The translations under genes were made by a program, and so were the position numbers. A DNA stretch of 40,358 nucleotides from assembly GCA_947632645.1 (NCBI GenBank), contig CANRQB010000005.1, positions 1 through 40,358 of the forward strand. Reading direction: 5' to 3'. Positions 15,769-23,009 of this stretch are shown one piece after another (the stretch's first letter is position 1; each line of letters opens with the position of its first letter). The notes under the pieces are model-generated. The model worked only from the letters and a program-made list of their open reading frames with translations, was not told where the DNA came from and searched no databases. The DNA is from an uncultured Clostridia bacterium (GTDB taxonomy: Bacteria > Bacillota > Clostridia > Christensenellales > UBA1242).

Positions 15769-15996
15769 ATGAGTTTGTCCGAGGTTAAGTTGAACACCGA
15801 TTGCGTGGTTAAAGAGATTAAAATTGCAGACGAAAAAACCAAAATTCGCCTTATGGAGTTGGGGCTAATTTTAGGCACGAAATTGCGGGTGGAAAACAAA
15901 AGCGCGCTTAAACAAACGCTGCTGGTGGTTTTTAATTCATCCGTGTTCACAATAAAAACCGACGTAGCAAATGGGATAATTATAAACTATGCGTAA
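15769..15996 (+). CDS. feoA: Ferrous iron transport protein FeoA
   Basis: A 75-residue cytoplasmic protein with an SH3-like fold, which assists the FeoB iron transporter. Conserved family features are visible: KTKIRLMELGLILGTKLRVENKS, the usual 'R-L-x-x-L-G-x-x-x-G' core, and a C-terminal VANGIIINY strand replacing the common 'A..I.V'. The next gene is feoB, whose ATG overlaps the feoA stop by 8 nt, so the pair should be cotranslated. No clear ribosome binding site precedes the ATG; a TATGTT box at 15758-15763 might serve as a -10 for a near-leaderless start, but the -35 is poor. Confidence 0.88.
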   Translation: MSLSEVKLNTDCVVKEIKIADEKTKIRLMELGLILGTKLRVENKSALKQTLLVVFNSSVFTIKTDVANGIIINYA

Positions 15997-18007
15997 ACTG
16001 CTGCTTATTGGCAACCCAAATGTGGGAAAAACCACGCTTTTTAACAGCCTAACCAAATCGCATGAACACACTGGAAACTTTCACGGCGTTACGGTGGAAG
16101 AAAAGGGCAAACTGGTAAATATGGATGGGGAGGGGTGGTATATTGTAGACCTCCCTGGGCTATACAGTTTGCTGCCTTTTTCTTACGAGGAAGAGATAAG
16201 CAAAAATGCCATTTTAAATAACAAAGATTTTAACCTTGTTATAAGCGACGCAAACAGTTTAAAACGCAATTTATATTTGTGTTTGCAACTAAAAGAGTTG
16301 GGCATAAATTTTAAACTATTAATTAACAATTACAACTATTTTAAAAAGCACGGAAATTCAATTGATATTGCCGCGCTAAAAAAATATTTTGATGCGGAAA
16401 TTATTGATGCAAAAAAATGTAAATTTAACAAAAATTTAATAAAATTTAACAAAATTGACCTAAATTTAACCTATTTAACACAATTTTTAGCAAAAATTAA
16501 AGAAAAAATTAAAAAATCCGATGCCGAACTAATTGCTGCATTCAATGGAAATTTTGCCGGTTTTAATGATGATGAAATTGCTTTTGTTAATGCCCAATTG
16601 CCCGCACTTATTATGGCGCGATATAACTTTATTGATGGCATAATTAATGAGGCAGTTAAACAAAACAAAAACTTTGTTTATGGCAAAAGCAAACTAGATA
16701 AAATTTTACTAAAACCGCCCGTTATGTTTGCTGGCTTTTTGGCGGTGTTTTTTGCAAGCATCTATTTGATATTTTTCCTTGTTGGGCCGCTTGTAGGTGA
16801 TGCCCTGGTGGGGGTATTGTATTTTTTAATTATAAGCCCGTTTATGAACTTTTTATATTCGGCAGCAAACAACATTTGGATAATTCAATTTTTTAACGAA
16901 GGGGTGTTTTCTTCAATCAACACCGTGCTTACATTTTTGCCGCAAGTGTGCTTGCTGTTTTTGTTTTTAACCGTGCTGGAAGACAGCGGACTAATCTCCC
17001 GCATGGCGTATGTGTTGGATGATTTTTTAACCAAACTTGGGCTTAATGGCAAGGCAATTTACATCATCCTTATGGGGCTAGGTTGCAACACAATGAGCAC
17101 GCTAATCTCGCGCAATATGAGCGAAAGAAACCTAAAAATAAAGTGCGCGCTAATCAACCCGTTTGTAAGTTGTATGGCGCGCTTGCCCGTCTACGTGCTT
17201 GTGGCGTCGGCGTTCTTTGGCAAGTGGACATATTTCGTGGTTGTGGGGCTATATTTGCTTGGACTTGCTGTTGCACTAATTATGGCGTTAATTTTAAACA
17301 AAACCATACTAAAAACCCACTCCAACAATCTGCTGCTGGAATTTCCGCCGCTAAAAAATTTGGATGTTAAGCACATTGGGGTGGTGGTTAAAACCAACGC
17401 AATCGATTTTGTTAAGCGCGTATTTGGCGTAATTGTGTCGATGGGGGTTATTGTTTGGATTCTCTCTCACACCAACTTTAAATTTATGTACACCCAAGAA
17501 ATAGGCGAAAGTATGTTGTTTTTCCTTGCCGACAAAATTGCCATTCTTTTTGCGCCAATTGGCCTAAACAGTGCGGGTGCAGTAAGCGCGCTTATTGTGG
17601 GAATTATGGCAAAAGAACTTATTGTTTCCACCTTATCTATTGCCAACAACGCGCAATCTAACGCCGCGCTTATTTCCAGCTTAACACTTGCCGCCAGCCC
17701 GGTTCATTTCACCACTGCCAGCGCGGTTTCATTTTTGGTGTTCATTTTGCTATACTGCCCATGCATTTCAAACATCGCCGTGCTTAAAAAAGAGGTTGGG
17801 GGATTTTACACCGCCTTTTCAATAATCAGCCAACTAACCATTGCCTACCTAACCAGTTTTGTGTTCTATCAATCCATCCAGCACGGCATCTGGTTTGCCG
17901 CCATATCGCTTGCCATAATTTTCACCATTCTATTTAGCGTAATTCACCTAACAAAAAAGGTTAAGCACAACAAATGCCTAACCTGCAACAAATGCCACCG
18001 CAACTAA
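15989..18007 (+). CDS. feoB: Ferrous iron transporter FeoB, altered G domain
   Basis: FeoB imports Fe(II) through a polytopic membrane domain coupled to an N-terminal G domain. G1 is GNPNVGKT (8-15) and G3 is DLPG (54-57), both intact. The G4 position, normally NxxD, reads Asn113-Asn-Tyr-Asn116, and the G5 'SA' position reads Asp140-Ala141, so guanine selection should be weak or changed. The membrane part keeps the GLGCN segment and INPFVSCMARLPVY gate motif. The tail ends in a Cys-rich CLTCNKCH that could bind iron. At 672 residues it is somewhat short for FeoB. Its stop overlaps the convergent minus-strand gene by 4 nt. Confidence 0.92.
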   Translation: MRKLLLIGNPNVGKTTLFNSLTKSHEHTGNFHGVTVEEKGKLVNMDGEGWYIVDLPGLYSLLPFSYEEEISKNAILNNKDFNLVISDANSLKRNLYLCLQLKELGINFKLLINNYNYFKKHGNSIDIAALKKYFDAEIIDAKKCKFNKNLIKFNKIDLNLTYLTQFLAKIKEKIKKSDAELIAAFNGNFAGFNDDEIAFVNAQLPALIMARYNFIDGIINEAVKQNKNFVYGKSKLDKILLKPPVMFAGFLAVFFASIYLIFFLVGPLVGDALVGVLYFLIISPFMNFLYSAANNIWIIQFFNEGVFSSINTVLTFLPQVCLLFLFLTVLEDSGLISRMAYVLDDFLTKLGLNGKAIYIILMGLGCNTMSTLISRNMSERNLKIKCALINPFVSCMARLPVYVLVASAFFGKWTYFVVVGLYLLGLAVALIMALILNKTILKTHSNNLLLEFPPLKNLDVKHIGVVVKTNAIDFVKRVFGVIVSMGVIVWILSHTNFKFMYTQEIGESMLFFLADKIAILFAPIGLNSAGAVSALIVGIMAKELIVSTLSIANNAQSNAALISSLTLAASPVHFTTASAVSFLVFILLYCPCISNIAVLKKEVGGFYTAFSIISQLTIAYLTSFVFYQSIQHGIWFAAISLAIIFTILFSVIHLTKKVKHNKCLTCNKCHRN

Positions 18008-18732
18008 TCCCTTAAAATAGGATCGTCTGCGCGGACGGTAGAATAATGATTTTTAAAAAAATCATCTATAAATTTTTTACACACTTCATAATCACTCTGT
18101 TTTTTGTTTTCTAGTTGTGCCTTTAATTCCGCGATCTCTGCTTGAAGTTCTTCTGAATATTCCCTGTTTGCTAAATGGGATAGAATTTCTAAACCTAATT
18201 TATAAGATTTGTTGGAGGCTAAATGCGGGGAGAAAAAGGTTAAATTTTTGCCATAACTAAAAGCGATTTCTGGATTGTAAGGGGTTATTTCAAACCTTTC
18301 TTTTAATTGTTTTCTAAGCGACATAATCTCGTGGTGTTTGCTTTTGCGATGAGCGTATTTTATCTCTAGCAACCTCTCCATGTCAAACAAACTTGTAAGA
18401 TTTTTATTGTGCTTTGCTATTAATTCTTTAAACAATGATTTTTCTCGCTCAGTATTTGACGTTTTGACCACATTGGTTAAAAAGTTATATACAATTTGGT
18501 CCGAATCCAAATCGCCCGCTGTCTGCTGAGAAACAATATCTAATAAAACATACTTATCGGCAAATTGAATAAGATTACTAAACAGCATTACCGATTGAAT
18601 TGCATTTTTTTGCCCCAAATTTGCAAGTGCAGCAAGGGCAGTGCCGTCAACACCATAACCTCTTCTCACTCTGTGGTTAACCAAAATGTATCTGCTCCAA
18701 ACTGTTATAAAATCATTTAATAAATTATCCAT
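18004..18732 (-). CDS. Hypothetical protein
   Basis: A 242-residue soluble, largely helical protein of unknown function. No signal peptide, membrane segment or catalytic motif was recognised. The C-terminal third (about 190-225, EELQAEIAELKAQLENKKQ) looks like a coiled coil. It is expressed from its own minus-strand promoter (18759-18787), with GGAG before the ATG. It converges on feoB, sharing 4 nt at the stop codons, with no terminator between them. The codon usage is AT-rich compared with der. It may be a lineage-specific accessory gene. Confidence 0.7.
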   Translation of the reverse strand: MDNLLNDFITVWSRYILVNHRVRRGYGVDGTALAALANLGQKNAIQSVMLFSNLIQFADKYVLLDIVSQQTAGDLDSDQIVYNFLTNVVKTSNTEREKSLFKELIAKHNKNLTSLFDMERLLEIKYAHRKSKHHEIMSLRKQLKERFEITPYNPEIAFSYGKNLTFFSPHLASNKSYKLGLEILSHLANREYSEELQAEIAELKAQLENKKQSDYEVCKKFIDDFFKNHYSTVRADDPILRD

Positions 18733-18758
18733 ATTAACTCCAAATAAATTCTAAATGC

Positions 18759-18787
18759 ATAATATCACAAAAAGGCCAAATTGTCAA
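18759..18787 (-). promoter_or_regulatory. Promoter of the minus-strand hypothetical gene
   Basis: On the minus strand, a perfect TTGACA (18787-18782), a 17-nt spacer ending in TGA, and TATTAT (18764-18759). A leader of about 20 nt with a GGAG site follows. Confidence 0.8.
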
Positions 18788-18816
18788 TACTAATTTGTAA
18801 AATTATTTTAAAACAA

Positions 18817-18845
18817 TTGAAATTATTTGTCGGGTGTGATATAAT
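18817..18845 (+). promoter_or_regulatory. der promoter, predicts a leaderless mRNA
   Basis: TTGAAA (18817-18822), 17-nt spacer ending in TGA, and a perfect TATAAT (18840-18845). The ATG at 18852 begins 6 nt after the -10 box and no ribosome binding site is present. Confidence 0.82.
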
Positions 18846-18851
18846 AAATCT

Positions 18852-20177
18852 ATGAGTAAAAAACCATTAGTGGCAATCGTGGGCAAGCCAAATGTGGGCA
18901 AATCCACCTTTTTTAACAAGATTGCCGGCAGCAAAATTAGCATTGTGGAAGATATCCCGGGGGTTACGCGGGATAGAATTTTTGCCAACGCAGAGTGGTG
19001 CGGACATCAATTTCAAATTGTGGACACAGGCGGATTGGATTTTGGCAAGGATGACGAAATTAATAAGCGCATTATAGAACAGGTTAATTTAACAATAGAT
19101 TTAGCCGATGTTATTGTTATGTTTGTGGATGGCCGCGCCGGGCTGGACGCGCATGATATGGAAGTGGCAAACCATTTAAGGCGCGCAAAAGCGCCAAAAG
19201 TGTTGGCGGTGAACAAGCTGGATAATAACGAGATAGAAAAAACCTATGAATTTTACGAGTTGGGCTTGGGCACACCGTTTGCAATATCTAGCGAGCAAAG
19301 TAAGGGCATAGGCGACCTATTAGACGAAATTGTTAAGCATTTTGATAAAATCGATTATTCTAATGAGGAAAACGAGATAAAAATTGCGCTTGTAGGCAAG
19401 CCAAATGTGGGCAAAAGCAGCATAACCAATCGTTTGCTGGGTGAAGATAGGATGGTGGTGAGTTCAATCGCCGGCACCACGCGCGATGCAATCGATAGCC
19501 CATTTAATTGGAACAATAAGCGGTATAGTTTAATAGACACGGCGGGCTTAAGGCGGAAATCTAAAATTGCACCTTCTAGCATTGAGAGGTATAGCGTTAT
19601 TCGCAGCCTAAACGCGATTGAGCGCTGCGATGTGGCTGTGCTGGTTATTGATGCGGGCGAGGGGATAACCGACCAAGATGTTAAAATTGCTGGCCTTATA
19701 CACGAGCAGGGCAAGCCAAGTGTTATTGTGGTTAATAAGTGGGATTTAATAGAAAACAGCACAGAAAAAAAGGCAGAGTTTGAAAAGCAGTTTAAAATTG
19801 ATCTTGCCTTTATGAAATACTATGTTACAATATACGTTTCTTGCTTAACTGGGCAGAGAGTGGGCAAAATTATGGAGAGTGTGGATTATGTTTTAGGCAA
19901 TGCAAATAGAGAGATTGCTATGTCCACTTTAAATAATGTTTTAACAAATTCGCTGGCAAGTTTGCAACCACCAACCAAGCATGGCAAAAAGTTTAAGGTT
20001 ATATTTGCAAAACAGGTGGGAGTTCACCCGCCAACCTTTAACATTTATTGCAACGATGCCAGTTTGATTGACGACAACTATGTGCGCTATCTTGAGAATA
20101 ACTTTCGCCGCGCGTTTGATTTTGCTGGCACGCCAATAAAAATTCAGTTTAAAAATAAGGATGAAATTAAGAACTGA
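18852..20177 (+). CDS. der: Ribosome assembly GTPase Der (EngA)
   Basis: Der has two tandem GTPase domains and a KH-like C-terminal domain and helps assemble the 50S subunit. The 441 residues are of normal length. G-domain 1 begins VGKPNVGKSTFFN (residues 10-22) with DTGG and NKLD. G-domain 2 repeats VGKPNVGKSSITN near 182, with DTAG and NKWD. The KH-like end includes PPTKHGKKFKVIFAKQ and PPTFNIYCND. All nucleotide motifs are intact. The gene has a consensus promoter placed so close that the mRNA should be leaderless. A cloverleaf-like repeat follows its stop. Confidence 0.97.
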   Translation: MSKKPLVAIVGKPNVGKSTFFNKIAGSKISIVEDIPGVTRDRIFANAEWCGHQFQIVDTGGLDFGKDDEINKRIIEQVNLTIDLADVIVMFVDGRAGLDAHDMEVANHLRRAKAPKVLAVNKLDNNEIEKTYEFYELGLGTPFAISSEQSKGIGDLLDEIVKHFDKIDYSNEENEIKIALVGKPNVGKSSITNRLLGEDRMVVSSIAGTTRDAIDSPFNWNNKRYSLIDTAGLRRKSKIAPSSIERYSVIRSLNAIERCDVAVLVIDAGEGITDQDVKIAGLIHEQGKPSVIVVNKWDLIENSTEKKAEFEKQFKIDLAFMKYYVTIYVSCLTGQRVGKIMESVDYVLGNANREIAMSTLNNVLTNSLASLQPPTKHGKKFKVIFAKQVGVHPPTFNIYCNDASLIDDNYVRYLENNFRRAFDFAGTPIKIQFKNKDEIKN

Positions 20178-20193
20178 TTAATTATGTAAACCT

Positions 20194-20284
20194 GCGGGGG
20201 TGGCGGGACTTGGCGCACTGCGTGCGCTAAAAGGGCTTGCGCCCTTTAAATTGCCGCCGCGCGGCAATTAAGTCCCGCCCCCGC
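20194..20284. repeat. GC-rich cloverleaf-like repeat, copy 2
   Basis: The outer arms GCGGGGG+CGGGACTT (20194-20211, with a 3-nt TGG bulge) and AAGTCCCG+CCCCCGC (20270-20284) form a 15-bp stem. Inside are three perfect hairpins: GCGCAC/GTGCGC (20213-20227), AAAGGGC/GCCCTTT (20230-20247) and AATTGCCGC/GCGGCAATT (20249-20269). The total is 91 nt, against 92 nt in copy 1 at 22-113, with the same order of parts but different stem sequences. It lies between der and plsY and may also stop transcription of der. Confidence 0.82.
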
Positions 20285-20365
20285 GTGCAAAATAGTACAA
20301 AACAATAAAGATTTGTTTATTATTTTGTAAAATAAAATCATTTTTTATAAAAATTACAAATTTAT

Positions 20366-20394
20366 TTGATTTATTTTTTTGCTAGTGCTAATAT
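20366..20394 (+). promoter_or_regulatory. plsY promoter
   Basis: TTGATT (20366-20371), 17-nt spacer ending in TGC and TAATAT (20389-20394). Transcription would start near 20401. AAAAGGG (20404-20410) then serves as the ribosome binding site. Confidence 0.65.
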
Positions 20395-20414
20395 TTAATT
20401 ATTAAAAGGGTTAA

Positions 20415-21071
20415 ATGATATATTTTTATTATAGTTTGCTTGCCGTTATAAGTTATTTTGTAGGCAACCTAAACTTTGGGCGGGTGTTTGGCAAACTTAA
20501 TCACAAGGATGTAACCAAATCGGGCAGTGGCAACCCGGGCACACTAAATACATGGCGTGCTTGCGGTTTTTGGCCCGGTGTTTTTACATTTGTTTGTGAT
20601 ATGCTTAAGGGTGTAGTCGTTTGTTTGTCTGCTTACTTTATATTTAAATATAATGGTGGCAATAGTGAAATTGCAATATATGTTGCTGGCTTTAGTGTGG
20701 TGCTTGGCCACATTTTTCCAGTTGTATTCCGCTTTAAAGGTGGTAAAGGCATTGCAACCAGCGTGGGCGTATTTTTGGTGGCAAATTGGTGGGTGACACT
20801 AATTGCCTTTGCTGTTATGCTTATCTGTATGCTATTTGTTAAATATGCATCCATATTCACAATCGGGTTTGTTATTGTCATGTCTATTGTAGAAATCTGC
20901 CTATGCAACCCCGCAAATTGGGTGAATTATATTTTGATTTCCGCAATATTAACCGTTGTGCTAATTTCTCACCGCTCAAATATTTATCGTCTTTTCACGG
21001 GCAAGGAAAATAAAACCGAACTATGGGCAATGGTTAAGGGTATATTTAAAAAGAAGGATAAAACAAACTAA
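20415..21071 (+). CDS. plsY: Acyl-phosphate:glycerol-3-phosphate acyltransferase PlsY
   Basis: PlsY is an integral membrane enzyme that acylates glycerol-3-phosphate from acyl-phosphate, the first step of phospholipid synthesis in most bacteria. The 218 residues hold about five membrane segments. Family motifs are clear: KSGSGNPGTLNTWRACGF (canonical GSGNxGxxN), CDMLKG, and FRFKGGKGIATSVGVFL (canonical GGKGVAT). The downstream partner, a PlsC-like protein, is at 35233. AAAAGGG precedes the ATG. The last residues (about 198-218) are a basic tail. Confidence 0.93.
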   Translation: MIYFYYSLLAVISYFVGNLNFGRVFGKLNHKDVTKSGSGNPGTLNTWRACGFWPGVFTFVCDMLKGVVVCLSAYFIFKYNGGNSEIAIYVAGFSVVLGHIFPVVFRFKGGKGIATSVGVFLVANWWVTLIAFAVMLICMLFVKYASIFTIGFVIVMSIVEICLCNPANWVNYILISAILTVVLISHRSNIYRLFTGKENKTELWAMVKGIFKKKDKTN

Positions 21072-21106
21072 ATTTTGCATTTTTCAGCATTTTTTTATTA
21101 TTTCTA

Positions 21107-21135
21107 TTGACAAACATTTTAAAATGTGATAAAAA
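21107..21135 (+). promoter_or_regulatory. Promoter of the small duplicated-helix protein gene
   Basis: A perfect TTGACA (21107-21112), 17-nt spacer ending in TGA and a weak TAAAAA -10 (21130-21135). A TTG at 21107 that opens the reading frame is part of the -35 and is not the real start. Confidence 0.6.
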
Positions 21136-21160
21136 AATAATATTAAAGGAGGAACAATAT

Positions 21161-21463
21161 ATGGCAATATTACCAAATGATTTAACACCAGAAGGATTGG
21201 CTGATGCAATTGTAGATGTTAAAGGTGAACAAGCTTATCGCTTTGCAGTGGAGTTGTATGATACCTTATCTGAAAAAGATAAGAAAAAGGTAGTAGACGC
21301 AATTGTAGGCAAACAGGAAACAAATGAAGAACTTATAGATGCAATTATAAAAAGTGGTGCCGGTTCTATTTACGCTCGGGAGATATTTGAAAAACTACCT
21401 GAAGAAGATCAGAAAAAGTTGGAAGAAATAATTTTAAACACAGAAGATAATTTAAAAAAATAG
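21161..21463 (+). CDS. Small acidic protein with an internal helical duplication
   Basis: The start at 21161 (AAGGAGG at 21146-21152) gives 100 residues. No known family is recognised. The protein is two copies of one helical unit: DAIVDVKGEQAYRFAVELYD...LSEKDKKKVVDAIV, then DAIIKSGAGSIYAREIFE...LPEEDQKKLEEII. It has no membrane segment or Cys. It has its own promoter, a very strong ribosome binding site and its own terminator, which suggests high expression as a single-gene unit. It may be a small adaptor or nucleoid/ribosome-associated factor, but that is a guess. Confidence 0.75.
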   Translation: MAILPNDLTPEGLADAIVDVKGEQAYRFAVELYDTLSEKDKKKVVDAIVGKQETNEELIDAIIKSGAGSIYAREIFEKLPEEDQKKLEEIILNTEDNLKK

Positions 21464-21482
21464 CCTTTATGGCTATTTTTTT
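21458..21482 (+). terminator. Intrinsic terminator after the small helical protein
   Basis: AAATAGCC (21458-21465) pairs with GGCTATTT (21471-21478) across TTTAT and continues into a T-run. The stop codon is part of the stem. Confidence 0.85.
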
Positions 21483-21494
21483 ACGCAATTTTGT

Positions 21495-21522
21495 TTGAAA
21501 ATTTTTTAATTTGATATATAAT
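21495..21522 (+). promoter_or_regulatory. tatD promoter, predicts a leaderless mRNA
   Basis: TTGAAA (21495-21500), 16-nt spacer and a perfect TATAAT (21517-21522). The ATG at 21530 is 7 nt after the -10, and there is no ribosome binding site. Confidence 0.78.
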
Positions 21523-21529
21523 TATTTTT

Positions 21530-22285
21530 ATGATAGATACTCATTGCCATTTAAATGACGAGCAATATACTGATATTGATGAGATTGTAAACAACTATCT
21601 ATCCGTGGGGGTAGATAAAGTTGTTTGTGCAAGTTCTAGTTTTTCTGCAAGCGTAAAAGCAGGCGAACTTGCCAGAAAATATCCGTCTGTTTATTATACA
21701 ATTGGCGTTCATCCTGATGAGGTTGAAGAGTTTGATATAAATAAACTAGAAACACTAGTTAAAAATGCTAGCAATAAACTTACTGCAATAGGGGAAATTG
21801 GGCTGGATTATTTCCACAATAAAGAAAATAAGGCTGAACAGAAGCAAGCATTTATAAGCCAGATTGAACTAGCCAATAAATATAAACTGCCAATAGTTAT
21901 CCATTGCAGAGAAGCGTATGGCGACACGCTAGAAATTTTAAAACAGCATCCAGCAAAATATGGCGCAGTTATGCATTGTTATAGCGGAAGTTTGGAGTTC
22001 GCGCGCGAGATTATTTCGCTAGGATATAAACTATCATTTACTGGCAATGTAACCTTTAAAAATGCCAAAAATGTAAAAGAAGTGGCACAAAACATTCCGG
22101 ATGACAGCTTCTTTTTGGAAACGGACAGCCCATATCTTGCGCCCGAACCACACAGGGGCACGCGCAACGAACCAAAAAATGTGCTAGATGTGGCAGCTTG
22201 TGTGGCCGATTTGCGCGGAGTGTCTAAGCAAAAACTTATTGAACTAACCGATAAAAATGCAATCGCTTTTTACAAATTTAAATAG
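21530..22285 (+). CDS. tatD: TatD family metal-dependent hydrolase (DNase)
   Basis: TatD proteins are TIM-barrel metallohydrolases, often 3'-5' exonucleases acting in DNA repair or turnover. The 251 residues are typical. All metal ligands are visible: IDTHCHLND at the N-terminus, GEIGLDYF, PIVIHCREAY, MHCYSGS and ETDSPYLAPEPHRGTRNEP. A predicted leaderless promoter precedes the ATG, and a terminator follows, so the gene is monocistronic. The precise substrate (DNA, or another phosphoester) is not set by sequence. Confidence 0.95.
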   Translation: MIDTHCHLNDEQYTDIDEIVNNYLSVGVDKVVCASSSFSASVKAGELARKYPSVYYTIGVHPDEVEEFDINKLETLVKNASNKLTAIGEIGLDYFHNKENKAEQKQAFISQIELANKYKLPIVIHCREAYGDTLEILKQHPAKYGAVMHCYSGSLEFAREIISLGYKLSFTGNVTFKNAKNVKEVAQNIPDDSFFLETDSPYLAPEPHRGTRNEPKNVLDVAACVADLRGVSKQKLIELTDKNAIAFYKFK

Positions 22286-22308
22286 ACAAAATAGTATAAA
22301 AATAGTTA

Positions 22309-22342
22309 AAATAAGCACTTAATATAGGTGCTTTATTTTTTT
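22309..22342 (+). terminator. Intrinsic terminator after tatD
   Basis: AAGCAC (22313-22318) pairs with GTGCTT (22328-22333), extended by A/T pairs, followed by a T-run. Confidence 0.8.
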
Positions 22343-22375
22343 ACTTTTTAATATTTATAAGTGTAAGGAGTTAAA

Positions 22376-22765
22376 ATGAATAAAATTAAATCTATTTCGT
22401 CTAGCATTTTGCCTATATTAAAAAGCGTGCTTATTGGTCTGGTTGTAACTTTGGTTGGCGTTGTTGCATTTGCGGTGGTGCTCAAATTTGCCGATGTTGG
22501 CAGCAGTGTTGTTGCCTATGTTAACGATGTTATTAAGGCAATTGCAATATTTTTCACCGTGTTTGTTCTTAAAAAGAAGGGAGTAAATCAGCTGCTAGTA
22601 AAAAGCATTATTGCAGCTGTGCTATATGCGGTTTTAAGTTTTGTTATATTCTCCATACTAAACGGCGGGTTTAAGTTTAACATAACCTTTTTGTACGACC
22701 TATTATTTGCAATAATTGTTGCAGTAATTGCAAGTGTAGTGTTAAATTTGGTAAGAAAAAACTAA
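22376..22765 (+). CDS. Small four-helix membrane protein, TIGR04086-like
   Basis: A 129-residue protein with about four membrane segments (roughly 14-36, 44-62, 75-95, 103-125) and short loops. It resembles the TIGR04086/YrzE family of small membrane proteins. Those are often found near yajC-secD-secF in clostridia, and secD is the next gene, so context supports the match. The function is unknown. AAGGAG precedes the ATG. A GC-rich hairpin lies after its stop. Confidence 0.7.
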   Translation: MNKIKSISSSILPILKSVLIGLVVTLVGVVAFAVVLKFADVGSSVVAYVNDVIKAIAIFFTVFVLKKKGVNQLLVKSIIAAVLYAVLSFVIFSILNGGFKFNITFLYDLLFAIIVAVIASVVLNLVRKN

Positions 22766-22772
22766 GCAGCGC

Positions 22773-22858
22773 GGTGGCTTTTAAAAACTGCTTTGCAAGT
22801 TTTGTAGGCGGGGGCAATTTTGCCCCCGCCGTTTGCTTTATATAAACTTAAGCGCACC
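22773..22858. repeat. GC-rich hairpin region, possible degenerate third cloverleaf
   Basis: A perfect 11-bp stem (22807-22817 with 22820-22830, GGCGGGGGCAA and its complement) is the clear part and may terminate upstream transcription. Around it, AAAACTGC/GCAAGTTTT (about 22784-22803) and a weak GTTT/AAAC could be further hairpins. GGTGGCTT (22773-22780) could pair with AAGC-CACC (22850-22858) as an outer stem with a bulge. The layout resembles the two cloverleaf repeats, but the outer stem is short. Confidence 0.4.
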
Positions 22859-22959
22859 CGACGAATAATGCATAAAATTCTGTTAATAATCAAAATAGGC
22901 ACAAATTTACAAAATTTTTAAATTAACCAAAAATAATTGGTTTTAAATTCTTAATTTGT

Positions 22960-22988
22960 TTGACAATTATATTATATTTAGGTATAAT
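22960..22988 (+). promoter_or_regulatory. secD operon promoter (perfect consensus)
   Basis: TTGACA (22960-22965), 17-nt spacer and TATAAT (22983-22988) match both consensus boxes exactly. Transcription should start near 22995, giving a 15-nt leader with AGGAG. A weak inverted repeat AACCAA/TTGGTT (22925-22942) lies just upstream. Confidence 0.85.
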
Positions 22989-23009
22989 ATTTTTAAAATT
23001 AGGAGTAGT

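Noticed and set aside
15732..15769. Leaderless promoter for feoA
   Set aside because: TATGTT is a poor -10 without an upstream TG, and the closest TTGGCA is 20 nt away.
21107..21160. Earlier TTG start for the small helical protein
   Set aside because: The TTG is part of the TTGACA -35 box, and a perfect AAGGAGG precedes the ATG at 21161.
22956..23009. Earlier start for SecD
   Set aside because: It begins before the -35 of the consensus promoter, and AGGAG is at 23001 before the ATG at 23010.
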